From: Marivirga aurantiaca
GTDB taxonomy: Bacteria; Bacteroidota; Bacteroidia; Cytophagales; Cyclobacteriaceae
Assembly: GCF_016679925.1 (NCBI RefSeq)
Contig: NZ_JAEQBW010000002.1
Location: forward strand, 372,001 to 436,000
Direction of reading: 5' to 3'
Length of the DNA: 64,000 nt
Shown here: in pieces, positions 9,085 through 18,073 of the stretch
Layout: every line of letters begins with the position of its first letter
How positions within the stretch are numbered: position 1 is the first letter of the stretch
Position numbers and translations under genes: made by a program
Notes under the pieces: model-generated
What the model was told of the DNA's origin: nothing
The model's database searches: none
Seen by the model: the letters and a program-made list of their open reading frames with translations, nothing else

Positions 9085-9426
9085 TTACTTCTGATTCTTC
9101 AATTCTTCTTCTACATGCTTTACCAATTTATCACAAAGCTCGTTCATTTGCTGTGACATAAATTCATCTCCTGTGGAATTGAGAACACTTTGAGCCATTC
9201 CTCCCAGGCAATCTATATAGAATCTTTTCATTTCATCTACGGGCATCTCTTTTGTCCAGAGATCTATACGCATTGAATTCTTTTGCTGATGGTCCCAAAG
9301 GGAAATACTGATGCTGTTAGTTTCTTTCAGGTTATCGTCACCTGAATCAGTCGCATTCCATTGTATTTTTTCAGGAACATTGTCCTTATCCAGTTCTACT
9401 TCGAAATTGATGGATGATTTCTTCAT
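9085..9426 (-). CDS. gldC: Gliding motility protein GldC
   Basis: 113 residues, the usual size of GldC. The sequence fits the family: a negatively charged N-terminal beta region (VPEKIQW), SISISLWD, the hallmark RIDLWTKEMPVDEMKRF, and a helical acidic C-terminus. GldC is a small soluble protein that supports Bacteroidota gliding; its loss weakens rather than abolishes motility in Flavobacterium johnsoniae (established for that organism). It is the last gene of a nine-gene same-strand run and follows the M48 lipoprotein by 45 bases. gldB, which is often adjacent in flavobacteria, is not here. Confidence 0.9.
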   Translation of the reverse strand: MKKSSINFEVELDKDNVPEKIQWNATDSGDDNLKETNSISISLWDHQQKNSMRIDLWTKEMPVDEMKRFYIDCLGGMAQSVLNSTGDEFMSQQMNELCDKLVKHVEEELKNQK

Positions 9427-9471
9427 TCTTATTGTTTGTATTGTTATTAATTGAATCTGTTTTGCTTCATG

Positions 9472-10278
9472 TTAAGGAAGCATCAATTTAAAATCTTCAT
9501 AGCTGGCAGGAGCCAAAGGAGTTGTGTCACAACCCATTTCAACTGCTTTTTCATTGATGTCAGCTACCCTGTCTTCAGGATCCGGATGAGTACTTAAAAA
9601 CTCCGGAGTTCCACCTGTTTGGCCAGCATCTATTAATTTCTGAAAAAATGAATAGGCACCATTGCAGGCATAGGGAGTTTCAGCTAAATATTCCACTGAA
9701 CGGTCATCCGCTTCCGATTCAAATGCTCGGGAGAAGCTTAAACCCGCAGCTGTGCCTGCTATCTGCCCTGCAATTTCTTCTAACTGTGACGGATCATCAC
9801 CTATCAGCACATTTAATAAAACCTGGATGCCATATTGTTTCTGAAGATTTCTACTAGTGTGTCTCAAATCTGCATGTGCTACTTCATGGCCTAATACGCC
9901 CATAAAATCATCTTCCTGATCCAAATATTTAATTAATCCAGTATAAACATAAAGATACCCTCCGGGAGTGGCAAATGCATTTAAAACAGTGTCATTAGCA
10001 ATTATTTTAATTTCCCATGCAAATTCTTCTTTGTATTGAACTTCACCTGAATTTAAAATCTCATCTAACAGATTGTTTAAGTATTGATAGGCTTCAGCAT
10101 ATTCAGTTTCGTCCAATATGGGGAACTGATCAGGATCATTGCTTATTTCTTCGGCTACCTGAGCACCTAATTCTACATCTTGTGATATTGAGAAAAAGAC
10201 AAAATTATCATTCTTGTCTTTACAGCTAACTCCTACAATCAGTAGTGCAGCTATAATAATACTATTCAGTTTTTTCAT
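9472..10278 (-). CDS. M48-family zinc metalloprotease, lipoprotein
   Basis: 268 residues. A lipoprotein signal ends with lipobox IVGVSC (cysteine about 19). The zinc site HEVAH is at about 130-136 inside VLGHEVAHADLRHTSR, and the third ligand is in FESEADDRSVEYL (about 188). This is the BepA/LoiP-like arrangement of periplasmic M48 proteases, which in other bacteria help quality control of outer-membrane proteins. The substrate here is unknown. The gene sits 9 bases after scoB and 45 bases before gldC on the same strand. The position near gldC makes an envelope role attractive, but that is inference. Confidence 0.92.
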   Translation of the reverse strand: MKKLNSIIIAALLIVGVSCKDKNDNFVFFSISQDVELGAQVAEEISNDPDQFPILDETEYAEAYQYLNNLLDEILNSGEVQYKEEFAWEIKIIANDTVLNAFATPGGYLYVYTGLIKYLDQEDDFMGVLGHEVAHADLRHTSRNLQKQYGIQVLLNVLIGDDPSQLEEIAGQIAGTAAGLSFSRAFESEADDRSVEYLAETPYACNGAYSFFQKLIDAGQTGGTPEFLSTHPDPEDRVADINEKAVEMGCDTTPLAPASYEDFKLMLP

Positions 10279-10287
10279 TTATAGGAT

Positions 10288-10950
10288 TTAATTTATTTTC
10301 ATTTCAGGAATATCTCCATCAATGTGCAATTCGCCTTCTGTGGCATTTTTGATTTCTTCAACACTTACCCCCGGAGCCCTTTCCAGTAATTGAAATCCAC
10401 CACCTTGTCTCACTTCAATCACAGCTAGATCAGTAATAATTTTTTTCACACATTGAAGACCGGTAATGGGCAAGCTACATTTTTTTAATAGTTTGGATTC
10501 ACCATCCCGACTGGTATGTTGCATAGCTACAATGATATTCTTGGCAGATGCCACAAGGTCCATTGCACCACCCATGCCTTTCACCATCTTGCCCGGAATC
10601 TTCCAATTGGCTATATCACCATTTTCAGAAACTTCCATGGCACCCAGAATAGTCAAATCAACATGGCCTCCTCTAATCATGCCGAAGCTTTCAGATGAAT
10701 TAAATAAAACTGAACCCGGACGCATAGTAATGGTTTGCTTTCCCGCATTAATCAAATCAGCATCGACATTTTCCTCTGTGGGAAAAGAGCCAATGCCCAG
10801 TAGTCCGTTTTCCGATTGTAACACTACATTTAGTTCATCAGGAATGTAATTTGCCACCAATGTGGGGATACCAATCCCTAAATTGATGTACATTCCATCT
10901 TCTATCTCCTGTGCTATTCTTTTAGCAATTCCTATTTTATCTAATGACAT
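10288..10950 (-). CDS. scoB: 3-oxoacid CoA-transferase subunit B
   Basis: 220 residues, standard for the beta subunit. It carries the catalytic glutamate in the SENGLLGIG motif. Other family features are the start [21 protein letters not shown], and [15 protein letters not shown]. With ScoA it moves CoA between succinyl-CoA and acetoacetate, allowing use of ketone bodies and acetoacetate. It lies 3 bases after scoA, so the two are almost certainly co-transcribed. The acid preference (acetoacetate or another 3-oxoacid) cannot be fixed from sequence. Confidence 0.93.
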   Translation of the reverse strand: MSLDKIGIAKRIAQEIEDGMYINLGIGIPTLVANYIPDELNVVLQSENGLLGIGSFPTEENVDADLINAGKQTITMRPGSVLFNSSESFGMIRGGHVDLTILGAMEVSENGDIANWKIPGKMVKGMGGAMDLVASAKNIIVAMQHTSRDGESKLLKKCSLPITGLQCVKKIITDLAVIEVRQGGGFQLLERAPGVSVEEIKNATEGELHIDGDIPEMKIN

Positions 10951-10953
10951 AGC

Positions 10954-11649
10954 TTATGATCTTACAGTTCTTTGCTCAATTCTTTTTTCATAATTTACCC
11001 CCTGAAAAATGCGTTGCACATATATGCCGGGTGTGTGAATTTCATTAGGGTCAAGCTCGCCCGCAGGTACCAACTCTTCCACTTCCGCAATGGTGATTTT
11101 ACCGGCAGCAGCCATCATCGGGTTGAAATTTCTGGCAGTACCTTTGAAAATCAGATTTCCTGCAGTATCACCCTTCCAGGCTTTTACCAATGAAAAATCG
11201 GCCCTGAGCCACTCTTCCATTAAATACATTTTACCTTCAAACTCGCGCGTTTCCTTGCCTTCGGCTACTTCTGTTCCGTAGCCGGCAGGGGTGAAGAATG
11301 CTGGTATTCCGGCCCCACCGGCCCTTACTCTTTCTGCTAAAGTGCCTTGTGGTATTAAGTCAACCTCCAATTCTCCCTGGAGTAATTGTCTTTCAAATTC
11401 CGCATTTTCTCCCACATAAGAGGAGATCATTTTTTTTACCTGCCTGGTTTTTAATAGTAATCCAATACCAAAATCATCAACTCCGGCATTATTTGAGATA
11501 CAAGTGAGTCCTTTTACTCCTGTTTGAAGGAGTGCCTGGATGGCATTTTCCGGAATGCCACATAAACCAAAGCCTCCTAACATGAGCACAGCATTGTCAG
11601 GAATATCTTTTACAGCTTCTTCAGCATTTTTAACTCTTTTATCAATCAT
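10954..11649 (-). CDS. scoA: 3-oxoacid CoA-transferase subunit A
   Basis: 231 residues, standard for the alpha subunit. It carries the CoA-binding [13 protein letters not shown] loop near the N-terminus, [14 protein letters not shown], and the [13 protein letters not shown] segment typical of SCOT-A. It forms the two-subunit enzyme with ScoB, encoded immediately downstream. The gene follows ribF by 21 bases on the same strand, so it may be read through from the ftsX operon. I see no terminator or clear promoter between ribF and scoA. Confidence 0.93.
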   Translation of the reverse strand: MIDKRVKNAEEAVKDIPDNAVLMLGGFGLCGIPENAIQALLQTGVKGLTCISNNAGVDDFGIGLLLKTRQVKKMISSYVGENAEFERQLLQGELEVDLIPQGTLAERVRAGGAGIPAFFTPAGYGTEVAEGKETREFEGKMYLMEEWLRADFSLVKAWKGDTAGNLIFKGTARNFNPMMAAAGKITIAEVEELVPAGELDPNEIHTPGIYVQRIFQGVNYEKRIEQRTVRS

Positions 11650-11670
11650 GATAGTGTTTTTGTTGAAAAA

Positions 11671-12600
11671 TTAATCATTCAAAATCTTAATTGCCAATTC
11701 TTTATCCTTTGCCAATTGCATGGTTAAAGCTTCTTTGGATTCAAACTTCTGTTCCTCCCTTAATTTCTGTACAAAGAGAACAGTTACTTTTTCATCATAA
11801 ATGCTTTGATCGAATTCGAAAAGGTGAGCTTCCATTCTTTTTTCCTTTCCATCTACGGTAGGTCTCACTCCAATGTTCAGCATTGCCTGATATGTTTTTT
11901 TTCTCAACATAACTTTCACTGCATAGGTACCATCGGCAGGAATAAGTTTGTAAGGGGCATCTGTACTGATATTGGCTGTGGGAAAGCCAAGGGTTCTTCC
12001 TATTTTATCTCCCGGGATAACAGTACCAATTACTTCATAAGGCCTTCCTAAGAAATCAGCAGCTTTTTCTACTTCTCCGGCATCTATGGCTTTTCTGATT
12101 TTAGTTGAACTAATGCCCACATCTTCAATATCCTGCCGTGGAATTTCCTCCACAGTAAAACCATAGCGGGACGAATGCTCTTTCAAATGCTCAAAGCTAC
12201 CTTCTCTGTCTTTACCAAAATGATGGTCATAACCTATTACAAGTTTTTGGGTATGGAGGGCGGATATGATGACTTCCTGTATGAATTTCTCAGAACTCCA
12301 TTGGGAAAATTCTTTTGTAAAAGTGATTTTAATCAAATGATCAATCCCTATAGATCTTAAAATGGCTGCTTTTTCTTCAAAAGTAGAGAGTAATTTTAGA
12401 GAATTATCTTCAGGTTTCAAAACGAAGCGGGGGTGTGGCCAAAAGGTTACCAGGGCAGTTTCACCATTATTTTGCTTGGCCAACTCAATAATTCTTCTCA
12501 GGATTTCCTGATGGCCTAAATGTACACCATCAAAAGTTCCAATAGTGACTACTGCATTCTTTATGCCTTTTAAAGATTGAATACCATCATGAATGATCAT
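11671..12600 (-). CDS. ribF: Bifunctional riboflavin kinase / FAD synthetase
   Basis: 309 residues, two domains. The N-terminal FAD synthetase (about 1-180) shows the nucleotidyltransferase motif GTFDGVHLGHQEI and the later SSTKIRKAI. The C-terminal riboflavin kinase (about 185-305) shows GDKIGRTLGFPTANI and MLNIGVRPTV. It makes FMN and then FAD from riboflavin and ATP. The start overlaps the truB stop by 4 bases (ATGA type), indicating translational coupling. The truB-ribF pairing is common in bacteria. FAD supply also suits the EtfAB flavoprotein encoded later in this window. Confidence 0.97.
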   Translation of the reverse strand: MIIHDGIQSLKGIKNAVVTIGTFDGVHLGHQEILRRIIELAKQNNGETALVTFWPHPRFVLKPEDNSLKLLSTFEEKAAILRSIGIDHLIKITFTKEFSQWSSEKFIQEVIISALHTQKLVIGYDHHFGKDREGSFEHLKEHSSRYGFTVEEIPRQDIEDVGISSTKIRKAIDAGEVEKAADFLGRPYEVIGTVIPGDKIGRTLGFPTANISTDAPYKLIPADGTYAVKVMLRKKTYQAMLNIGVRPTVDGKEKRMEAHLFEFDQSIYDEKVTVLFVQKLREEQKFESKEALTMQLAKDKELAIKILND

Positions 12601-13286
12601 ACATTCTCTTTTTTTTGTTTCTCTACCAACTTCATGAGATTTTCAGCATCATCTACAGAAAACTCCCCGATTTTTGTTCTTCTCAGGGAAGATAAATAAG
12701 CTCCAACCCCGAGTTTCTCCCCGAAATCATTGGCCATACTTCTAATGTAGGTTCCTTTTGAACACACAATTCTGAAGGAGATTTTAGGTGGATCGAAATC
12801 AGTGATTTCAAATGCTTCAATATGTACTTGTTTGGATTTCAATTCAAACTTTTCCCCTGCCCGGGCTAATTCATAAGCGCGTTTGCCATCTTTTTTAACG
12901 GCAGAAAAGATAGGAGGGGTTTGTGTGATCTCTCCTAAGAAACTATTGGCGACCTCTATACATTGCTCTTTTGTAATACCTGTAATTTCTTTTTTAAATT
13001 CAGGCTCTGTTTCCAGATCGTAAGATGCTGTAATATGGCCTAATGTGAAATCTCCGGTATATTCTTTTTTTTGCGCCTGAAATTTTTCTATGGATTTGGT
13101 CATTTTTCCGGTACATAATATCAACAAACCTGTAGCTAGTGGATCTAATGTGCCGGCATGGCCTATTTTTTTTACTTTTAAGGCAAACTTTAATTTCTTT
13201 ACTACATCAAAAGAGGTCCAGTTCAAGGGTTTGTCTATGAGAATTACTTTCCCTTCTTGTTTGATATCGTTTCTATTTTCATTCAT
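12597..13286 (-). CDS. truB: tRNA pseudouridine-55 synthase TruB
   Basis: 229 residues. It converts U55 of the tRNA T-loop to pseudouridine. The catalytic aspartate is in GHAGTLDPLATGLLIL (about 43-57). The TruB insertion TQTPPIFSAVKKDGKRAYELAR and the later VCSKGTYIRSMANDFG segment are present. The C-terminal PUA-like part is short, as in many Bacteroidota. It overlaps the uppP stop and the ribF start by 4 bases each, so the three are translationally coupled. Confidence 0.97.
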   Translation of the reverse strand: MNENRNDIKQEGKVILIDKPLNWTSFDVVKKLKFALKVKKIGHAGTLDPLATGLLILCTGKMTKSIEKFQAQKKEYTGDFTLGHITASYDLETEPEFKKEITGITKEQCIEVANSFLGEITQTPPIFSAVKKDGKRAYELARAGEKFELKSKQVHIEAFEITDFDPPKISFRIVCSKGTYIRSMANDFGEKLGVGAYLSSLRRTKIGEFSVDDAENLMKLVEKQKKENV

Positions 13287-14080
13287 ATTAACTGACTGAA
13301 TATGGCTATTGTACCAATAATAGCACAGTAAATAGCAAAATAGATCAGCTTACCTTTTTTCACTATATTAATCATCAATTTACAAGCTACGAGTCCTGCA
13401 AAAAATGCCATTACAAAGCCCATTATCAATACAATACCAGCAGTTTGATTTTCTACCACAGGTTGTTCAATATAATCTTTTAGCTTTAACAAGGAAGCAC
13501 CTAAAATTGGTACTAAAACCATTAGAAACGAAAATCTTGCAGCTTTAGCTTTATTTACTCCAAGCAATAAGGCCGTTGCAATAGTGGCTCCTGACCTTGA
13601 GATTCCCGGTAAAATAGCAATGGCCTGTGCAACTCCTATTACTATTGCCTGCCAGTATTTAACGGCAGTGCCTTCTTTATGCCTTACCAAATATGTGAAG
13701 GCTAATAGAATAGCAGTAAAAATGAGCATTGAACCTACCAGGAGTAGATTGCCAGTAAAAAAACTTTCTATTTGTTTTTCAAATAATAGACCAATGATTC
13801 CTATCGGAATCATTGAAATGATGATTTTTAAAACAAAATCAACAGATTCGTTCCATTCAAATTTGAAAAGATCTTTAATAAGAGATGCTAAATCTTTTCG
13901 GAATACTACAATGGTGGAAAGAGCTGTTGCAGCATGTACAACAATGGAAAATAGAAGGTTATCAGTAGTTTGAATGTTTAAAAGTACATTTCCTATTTCC
14001 AAATGCCCACTACTACTAACAGGCAGAAATTCTGTTAATCCTTGAATAATTCCAAGGATAATAGCCTCTAATAAATTCAT
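13283..14080 (-). CDS. uppP: Undecaprenyl-diphosphatase UppP (BacA)
   Basis: 265 residues with about eight membrane helices. It removes one phosphate from undecaprenyl diphosphate to recycle the lipid carrier of peptidoglycan and surface glycans. Active-site motifs are present: PVSSSGHLEI near the N-terminus and LPGISRSGATI in the middle, plus the acidic start LLEAIILGIIQGLTEF. It lies 2 bases after DUF3098 and overlaps truB by 4 bases. Placement with ftsX fits cell-envelope growth. Confidence 0.97.
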   Translation of the reverse strand: MNLLEAIILGIIQGLTEFLPVSSSGHLEIGNVLLNIQTTDNLLFSIVVHAATALSTIVVFRKDLASLIKDLFKFEWNESVDFVLKIIISMIPIGIIGLLFEKQIESFFTGNLLLVGSMLIFTAILLAFTYLVRHKEGTAVKYWQAIVIGVAQAIAILPGISRSGATIATALLLGVNKAKAARFSFLMVLVPILGASLLKLKDYIEQPVVENQTAGIVLIMGFVMAFFAGLVACKLMINIVKKGKLIYFAIYCAIIGTIAIFSQLI

Positions 14081-14082
14081 GG

Positions 14083-14292
14083 TTATTTTTTAGGCTTGAT
14101 AAGGATTGCAACTATTTCCATAATAAAGCCTGCCATCACGATAATTGGCCCCAGGGTTAAACCTAAAAAACCAAAGCCATATTGTTCCTTGTCTAAGGTC
14201 ATCACTATAAATCCAATGGTTAAGGTCAAAATACCTGCAATCATTAATATGTAGTTGGTTCTACCAAATGCTAACTTACTTTTTTCTGACAT
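14083..14292 (-). CDS. DUF3098 small membrane protein
   Basis: 69 residues with two membrane helices (about 12-32 and 42-63) joined by a short loop, LDKEQYGFGFLGL. The DUF3098 family is restricted to Bacteroidota and usually sits between ftsX and uppP, exactly as here. The function is unknown. It is 9 bases after ftsX and 2 bases before uppP. By context, a division or envelope role is inferred. Confidence 0.85.
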   Translation of the reverse strand: MSEKSKLAFGRTNYILMIAGILTLTIGFIVMTLDKEQYGFGFLGLTLGPIIVMAGFIMEIVAILIKPKK

Positions 14293-14301
14293 AATTTTTA
14301 T

Positions 14302-15198
14302 TTAATACAATTCGTCTAATGACATGGCCAAATATTTTTGCATAGCCCGCCATGTACTGAAAACTGCTATGAAAATACCAATAATGATTAAACTGATGAA
14401 AATGGCCAATAATATTTCCCGATTTTGTAATGAGGTTAAACCGTCAATCTTGGTGTTTCCGTATACTAAGAGGGCATATAAAGCTACTGATGATAAGGTG
14501 CCGGCTATGAAGCCGTGCATAATTGATCTGTAAATAAATGGTTTTCGGATAAAGACCTTTGTTGCACCAACCAACTGCATACTTCTGATAAGAAATCGTT
14601 GTGAAAATAAAGCTAATTTAATCGTGTTATTAATTAAAATACCAATCACTAGAAATAATATGATGGCCACGCCTAACAATACAAGGCTTATTTTGGTAAT
14701 ATTTTCATTAATGCTTTGAATCATGTTGTTGGTGTATACTACTTCAAAAACACCATTCATCTTTTCAATTTCATTTTTAATTTCTTCCATGGCTTCATTG
14801 GAATGAAAGTCAGGATTGATCTTAATAACATACGCATCCTTTAAAGGGTTGTCACCCAGGAATTTAAGAAAATCTTCTCCTGTCTCTTCAATAAATTCTT
14901 CAGCAGCGGTTTCTTTGGAAATGAAATTAATAGCTGGACCTTGTTCAGTTTTAAGTACAAACTCCCTGGAGGACAATGATTTATTCACTCTGGCGATTTC
15001 AGGCTCTGAAAGACCTGAATTGAGGTATACCTGCATTTCCACATTTTTACGAATCACTTGTGTGAGTGAATTGGTGGTAGAAAGCAACAAAGCAAATAGA
15101 CCCAGGACAAATAATGCCAGAGTCATGCTAAAGATGACGCTAAGAAAGGGATAGTTTCCCAGTTTCTTCTTTTTTCTGTATTTTTTCTCTCTGCTCAT
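14302..15198 (-). CDS. ftsX: Cell division ABC-type permease FtsX
   Basis: 298 residues. The N-terminus is basic and short, with a membrane helix at about 18-40. An extracytoplasmic domain follows (about 42-170, with VEMQVYLNSGLSEPEI), and three further helices close the protein, the last ending in AVFSTWRAMQKYL. This is the FtsX layout. With FtsE it couples ATP hydrolysis to periplasmic murein hydrolase activation at the septum. ftsE is not in this window. The gene is the first of the nine-gene run leading to gldC. Confidence 0.93.
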   Translation of the reverse strand: MSREKKYRKKKKLGNYPFLSVIFSMTLALFVLGLFALLLSTTNSLTQVIRKNVEMQVYLNSGLSEPEIARVNKSLSSREFVLKTEQGPAINFISKETAAEEFIEETGEDFLKFLGDNPLKDAYVIKINPDFHSNEAMEEIKNEIEKMNGVFEVVYTNNMIQSINENITKISLVLLGVAIILFLVIGILINNTIKLALFSQRFLIRSMQLVGATKVFIRKPFIYRSIMHGFIAGTLSSVALYALLVYGNTKIDGLTSLQNREILLAIFISLIIIGIFIAVFSTWRAMQKYLAMSLDELY

Positions 15199-15254
15199 AT
15201 TACGAAGTTCAAAAATAGTAATTTATTTACGCTTCGCTTATTTATTTGAAGATA

Positions 15255-15289
15255 AAATAAAAGGCTTTCCATTTTTCAACAGAAAGCCT
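15255..15289 (-). terminator. Terminator after the anti-sigma gene
   Basis: Arms AGGCTTTC (15262-15269) and GAAAGCCT (15282-15289) form a stem. On the minus strand a T-rich tail (TTTATTTTATC) follows. It separates the sigma/anti-sigma pair from ftsX. Confidence 0.75.
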
Positions 15290-15344
15290 GAATAATTATT
15301 TTAACATGACAGGTTTATTTTTTTTGAACGAAAAGGAAGCCTTC

Positions 15345-16262
15345 TTACTTTTCTTCATTCATTATAAGCTCCAGTTCCAATATTAACATTTCATCTTTAA
15401 CCTTTTCTAGTGAGGTAATGTTAGTTACATTGTCATTAATGATATAGATGGAATCCTGATAACTCAGGAACAATTGTTTTTTGCCCTGACTATGAAGTTC
15501 GATAATTTCGTAAGGTTCGTTTTGGAAATCACCATAGAGGTATAGTTTATTGTTGAAGTATTTGTAATGATACTTCTCTTTTACATCCGGCTCATTGTGA
15601 AAAATAATCTCTGTTTCTGAGGTGATATCTTTACTTAAAGTATTATCTATCGATTTGTTAAATTCCTTTTCATTTGATGGATGGAACAAATTATCATCCT
15701 GGAAAGTAAGCAAGGACTGCGGTTTGGCCTTGGCTGATTCATCCTTTTGAGTAGTGGTTTTTACATTTCTGGAGGTTGGATTTGGTGCTAAGTTATTAAC
15801 AAATCTTTCCTTTTGTTTTGGATTTGATTCTTTAGATTGGAATGGATCATTTTCAGCAAATTGATTAATTGCTTTAGGAACCTCCATATCAATTGATTGG
15901 TCTTTCCAATTGATTTTATCGCTTAGTTCAATATTTAGTTGCTCATAGGTAGAAGTATCACTCATGTACCAATAAAGCCATACACTTAAGAAAGAGGCTA
16001 TTGTTAAAGTGCCTGCTAACCATTTTACGCCTGACCCTAACAACATACTGCCCGATCCGCTTACGTCTATTGCCGATAATCTGGATTTAAGTTGTTGGGT
16101 ACGAACCTGACTGATTCCGTTAATTATATTTTTCTGGAGTTCGAACTCGGCCTTTAACAAAGGGTCTGTTTGAATTTTGTTTTCAAGCATCACCTTTTGC
16201 TCTGGTCTAATCGAACCATCGAAATAAGCGTCTATCAAGCGAAAATAATTGGTTTCACTCAT
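15345..16262 (-). CDS. Putative anti-sigma factor (membrane protein)
   Basis: 305 residues. The N-terminal 80 residues look like a cytoplasmic anti-sigma region (YFRLIDAYFDGSIRPEQKVMLENKI) without an obvious zinc HxxxCxxC motif. One membrane helix follows (about 85-103, GTLTIASFLSVWLYWY), then a long polar, low-complexity periplasmic segment and a beta-rich C-terminus. It follows the ECF sigma gene by 6 bases and so is very probably its regulator, holding the sigma factor at the membrane until an envelope signal arrives. The signal is unknown. The assignment rests mainly on context and topology. Confidence 0.7.
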   Translation of the reverse strand: MSETNYFRLIDAYFDGSIRPEQKVMLENKIQTDPLLKAEFELQKNIINGISQVRTQQLKSRLSAIDVSGSGSMLLGSGVKWLAGTLTIASFLSVWLYWYMSDTSTYEQLNIELSDKINWKDQSIDMEVPKAINQFAENDPFQSKESNPKQKERFVNNLAPNPTSRNVKTTTQKDESAKAKPQSLLTFQDDNLFHPSNEKEFNKSIDNTLSKDITSETEIIFHNEPDVKEKYHYKYFNNKLYLYGDFQNEPYEIIELHSQGKKQLFLSYQDSIYIINDNVTNITSLEKVKDEMLILELELIMNEEK

Positions 16263-16268
16263 AATTTA

Positions 16269-16814
16269 TCAGTCTAAAAAATCACTGGCTGTGTATCTTG
16301 ATCTAATCAAATCATCCAGTCTTTTTTTACATTTATATCTTTTTGTTTTAGCAGTATCACTATTGGCTAAGCCCATTTTTTCAGCTATTTTATCCATTGA
16401 CATGCCGTCAAAATAATGATAGGTTAATATCTGCTTACAGGAATCTCCCAGTTCATTAATGCATTCATGGATAATCTTAATCATTTCTTGCTGCTCAAAG
16501 TTGTTTTCCTCACTATCTTCTTTGTCGCTTTCCTCAAATTTTCTTTTTCTGTCCAATTCTTTTCTCCAAAGATTTTGGCAGACACTGAATAAGTAAGTGC
16601 TTATTTTGGAAGATAATTTAAATTCTTCACTTTTAGCTTTTTGCCAAAAAACAATCAAAGCATCTTGAAAAACATCCAAAGCCTCTTGCTCTGAACCATT
16701 GTTTCTTAAAATCATGCTGACCATCATTCTGTAATTTTTCTTATACAGATAATCTAAAGCTGACTCATCGCCTGCTTTAATTCTTTCAATGATGACCGCA
16801 TCGCTTAGCTTCAT
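16269..16814 (-). CDS. ECF RNA polymerase sigma factor
   Basis: 181 residues. Region 2 is visible in DALDYLYKKNYRMMVSMILRN and then ALDVFQDALIVFWQKA. Region 4 helix-turn-helix is in LTYHYFDGMSMDKIAEKMGL and SDTAKTKRYKCKKRL. This is a group IV (ECF) sigma factor of the Bacteroidota type. It is followed directly by a membrane anti-sigma gene, so the pair likely controls an envelope-stress or surface regulon. A TAAATTTG -7 match lies upstream. Confidence 0.93.
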   Translation of the reverse strand: MKLSDAVIIERIKAGDESALDYLYKKNYRMMVSMILRNNGSEQEALDVFQDALIVFWQKAKSEEFKLSSKISTYLFSVCQNLWRKELDRKRKFEESDKEDSEENNFEQQEMIKIIHECINELGDSCKQILTYHYFDGMSMDKIAEKMGLANSDTAKTKRYKCKKRLDDLIRSRYTASDFLD

Positions 16815-16850
16815 GAGTATATACTATAGAACTTAAATAAGTAACCCTTG

Positions 16851-16858
16851 CAAATTTA
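16851..16858 (-). promoter_or_regulatory. Putative -7 element of the sigma factor gene
   Basis: On the minus strand TAAATTTG matches TAnnTTTG and lies 36 bases before the sigma gene ATG. No TTG sits at the expected spacing upstream, so the match is partial. Confidence 0.35.
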
Positions 16859-16928
16859 AGTTATATTATAAAAATAGTAAAAAATATTGACATGCAGGTT
16901 TTTAGGAACTAAAGGTGTAAGGTATTCT

Positions 16929-17591
16929 TTAATTTTTCTGTTTTACTAAAACCACTTTGCTGTTGGTAACACCATAATAATGATCGTTTTGAGAGAATTT
17001 CTGAATAGTAAGTCCTGTAAACCGGCCAAAGGCAGGGAGTATAAGTTGCTTTTGTTTCAGGTGATAACATGCCATGTTTAGAGAAGTTCTTCCTTTTCCT
17101 TTTATACTTATTCCCGGATGCACATGCCCGGCAAAATTTATTACATTTCCACAATTTACTATTGCTTCCTGAGGTAAAGGATGATGAGATAAGAGCAAGG
17201 ATTTAAACAGGAAGGGCTCTTCTTTACATTTGAAGTTAGGGAGTTGATAATTGGTGTCAGGAAGAATATCATGGTTTCCTTTGATAAGAATAAATTCTAT
17301 GGATGCAAACTCTCTTAGGAAATCCTTGAACATTTCCCACTCTACATTGATGTGGCTATGAAATAAATCACCCAAAAAGAAGATTCTCTTTGGGTGATAT
17401 TTGCTAATAAGCTCTTTAATTCTACCCATCTCAGCAGAAATGAGTTCGTTGGGTACTGCTATTCCGGCTTTTCTGAAATGCGAGGTTTTACCCAAATGAA
17501 CATCTGCTATAAAAAGGATGGATTCTTTTTCCCAAAAAACAACTTTGTCAGCTGTTAATAAAAATGGTTCATTTAGGATATTGATTTGCAA
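16929..17591 (-). CDS. pdeM: Ligase-associated DNA damage response endonuclease PdeM
   Basis: 220 residues, a calcineurin-type metallophosphoesterase. All metal-binding motifs are present: ADVHLGKTSHFRKAG, FFLGDLFHSHIN, IKGNHDIL, HHPLP and FAGHVHPGI. The DVHLGKTxHFRKAG form is typical of the ligase-associated family (TIGR04123 type), a predicted DNA repair nuclease. The start is TTG at 17591. An in-frame stop sits four codons upstream and the first in-frame ATG is far inside the fold, so a non-ATG start is required. The gene follows DUF2147 by 4 bases and belongs with the ligase and helicase encoded upstream. Confidence 0.92.
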   Translation of the reverse strand: MQINILNEPFLLTADKVVFWEKESILFIADVHLGKTSHFRKAGIAVPNELISAEMGRIKELISKYHPKRIFFLGDLFHSHINVEWEMFKDFLREFASIEFILIKGNHDILPDTNYQLPNFKCKEEPFLFKSLLLSHHPLPQEAIVNCGNVINFAGHVHPGISIKGKGRTSLNMACYHLKQKQLILPAFGRFTGLTIQKFSQNDHYYGVTNSKVVLVKQKN

Positions 17592-17595
17592 AACC

Positions 17596-18027
17596 TTAAT
17601 CTACCTTCTTCCAGGTTTGAGTTCTGTAGAAAAAGGCAATATACCCTCTTACTTTCAATTCATCTCCTTCCTTATAGATCAGGCAGTCGTAAGTTTTTCC
17701 ATTTTTAGGATCCAGGATGGTACCGTCTTCCCATTCATTATCGCTTTTGTCATATTCCATACCTCTAATGATCTCCAGTCCTATTATTTTCTTGTTTTTT
17801 CTATCCCCTGGACATAAATCGCAAATAGGATCCTGCTCTTCATCAGGCCCTCTGAAAAGCTTCACTATTTTCCCATATGCCTTGCCATCCTTCTTATAAA
17901 TTTCTACAATGCTTTTTACCTTTCCGGTCTCATCATCAATGGTTTTCCACTTGCCAAAAATATCGGACTGGGCTGATAAATTGAACTGAATGCTTACGAA
18001 TATTAATAGAACAATAATTTTTTTCAT
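17596..18027 (-). CDS. DUF2147 secreted protein
   Basis: 143 residues. A signal peptide (about 1-19, MKKIIVLLIF ending in LSAQ) is followed by the DUF2147 fold: DIFGKWKTIDDETG, VEIYKKDGKAYGKIVKL, ILDPKNGKTYDC and VRGYIAFFYRTQTW. The family is periplasmic and of unknown function, possibly lipocalin-like. It is oddly placed: it lies between the repair helicase and pdeM, 46 bases after the helicase and 4 before pdeM, although an exported protein has no obvious link to DNA repair. It may simply have been inserted into the cluster. Confidence 0.85.
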   Translation of the reverse strand: MKKIIVLLIFVSIQFNLSAQSDIFGKWKTIDDETGKVKSIVEIYKKDGKAYGKIVKLFRGPDEEQDPICDLCPGDRKNKKIIGLEIIRGMEYDKSDNEWEDGTILDPKNGKTYDCLIYKEGDELKVRGYIAFFYRTQTWKKVD

Positions 18028-18073
18028 CTTTCGATTTCTGTTAATGTTGATTTCAAATGTAAAATTAAAAATA

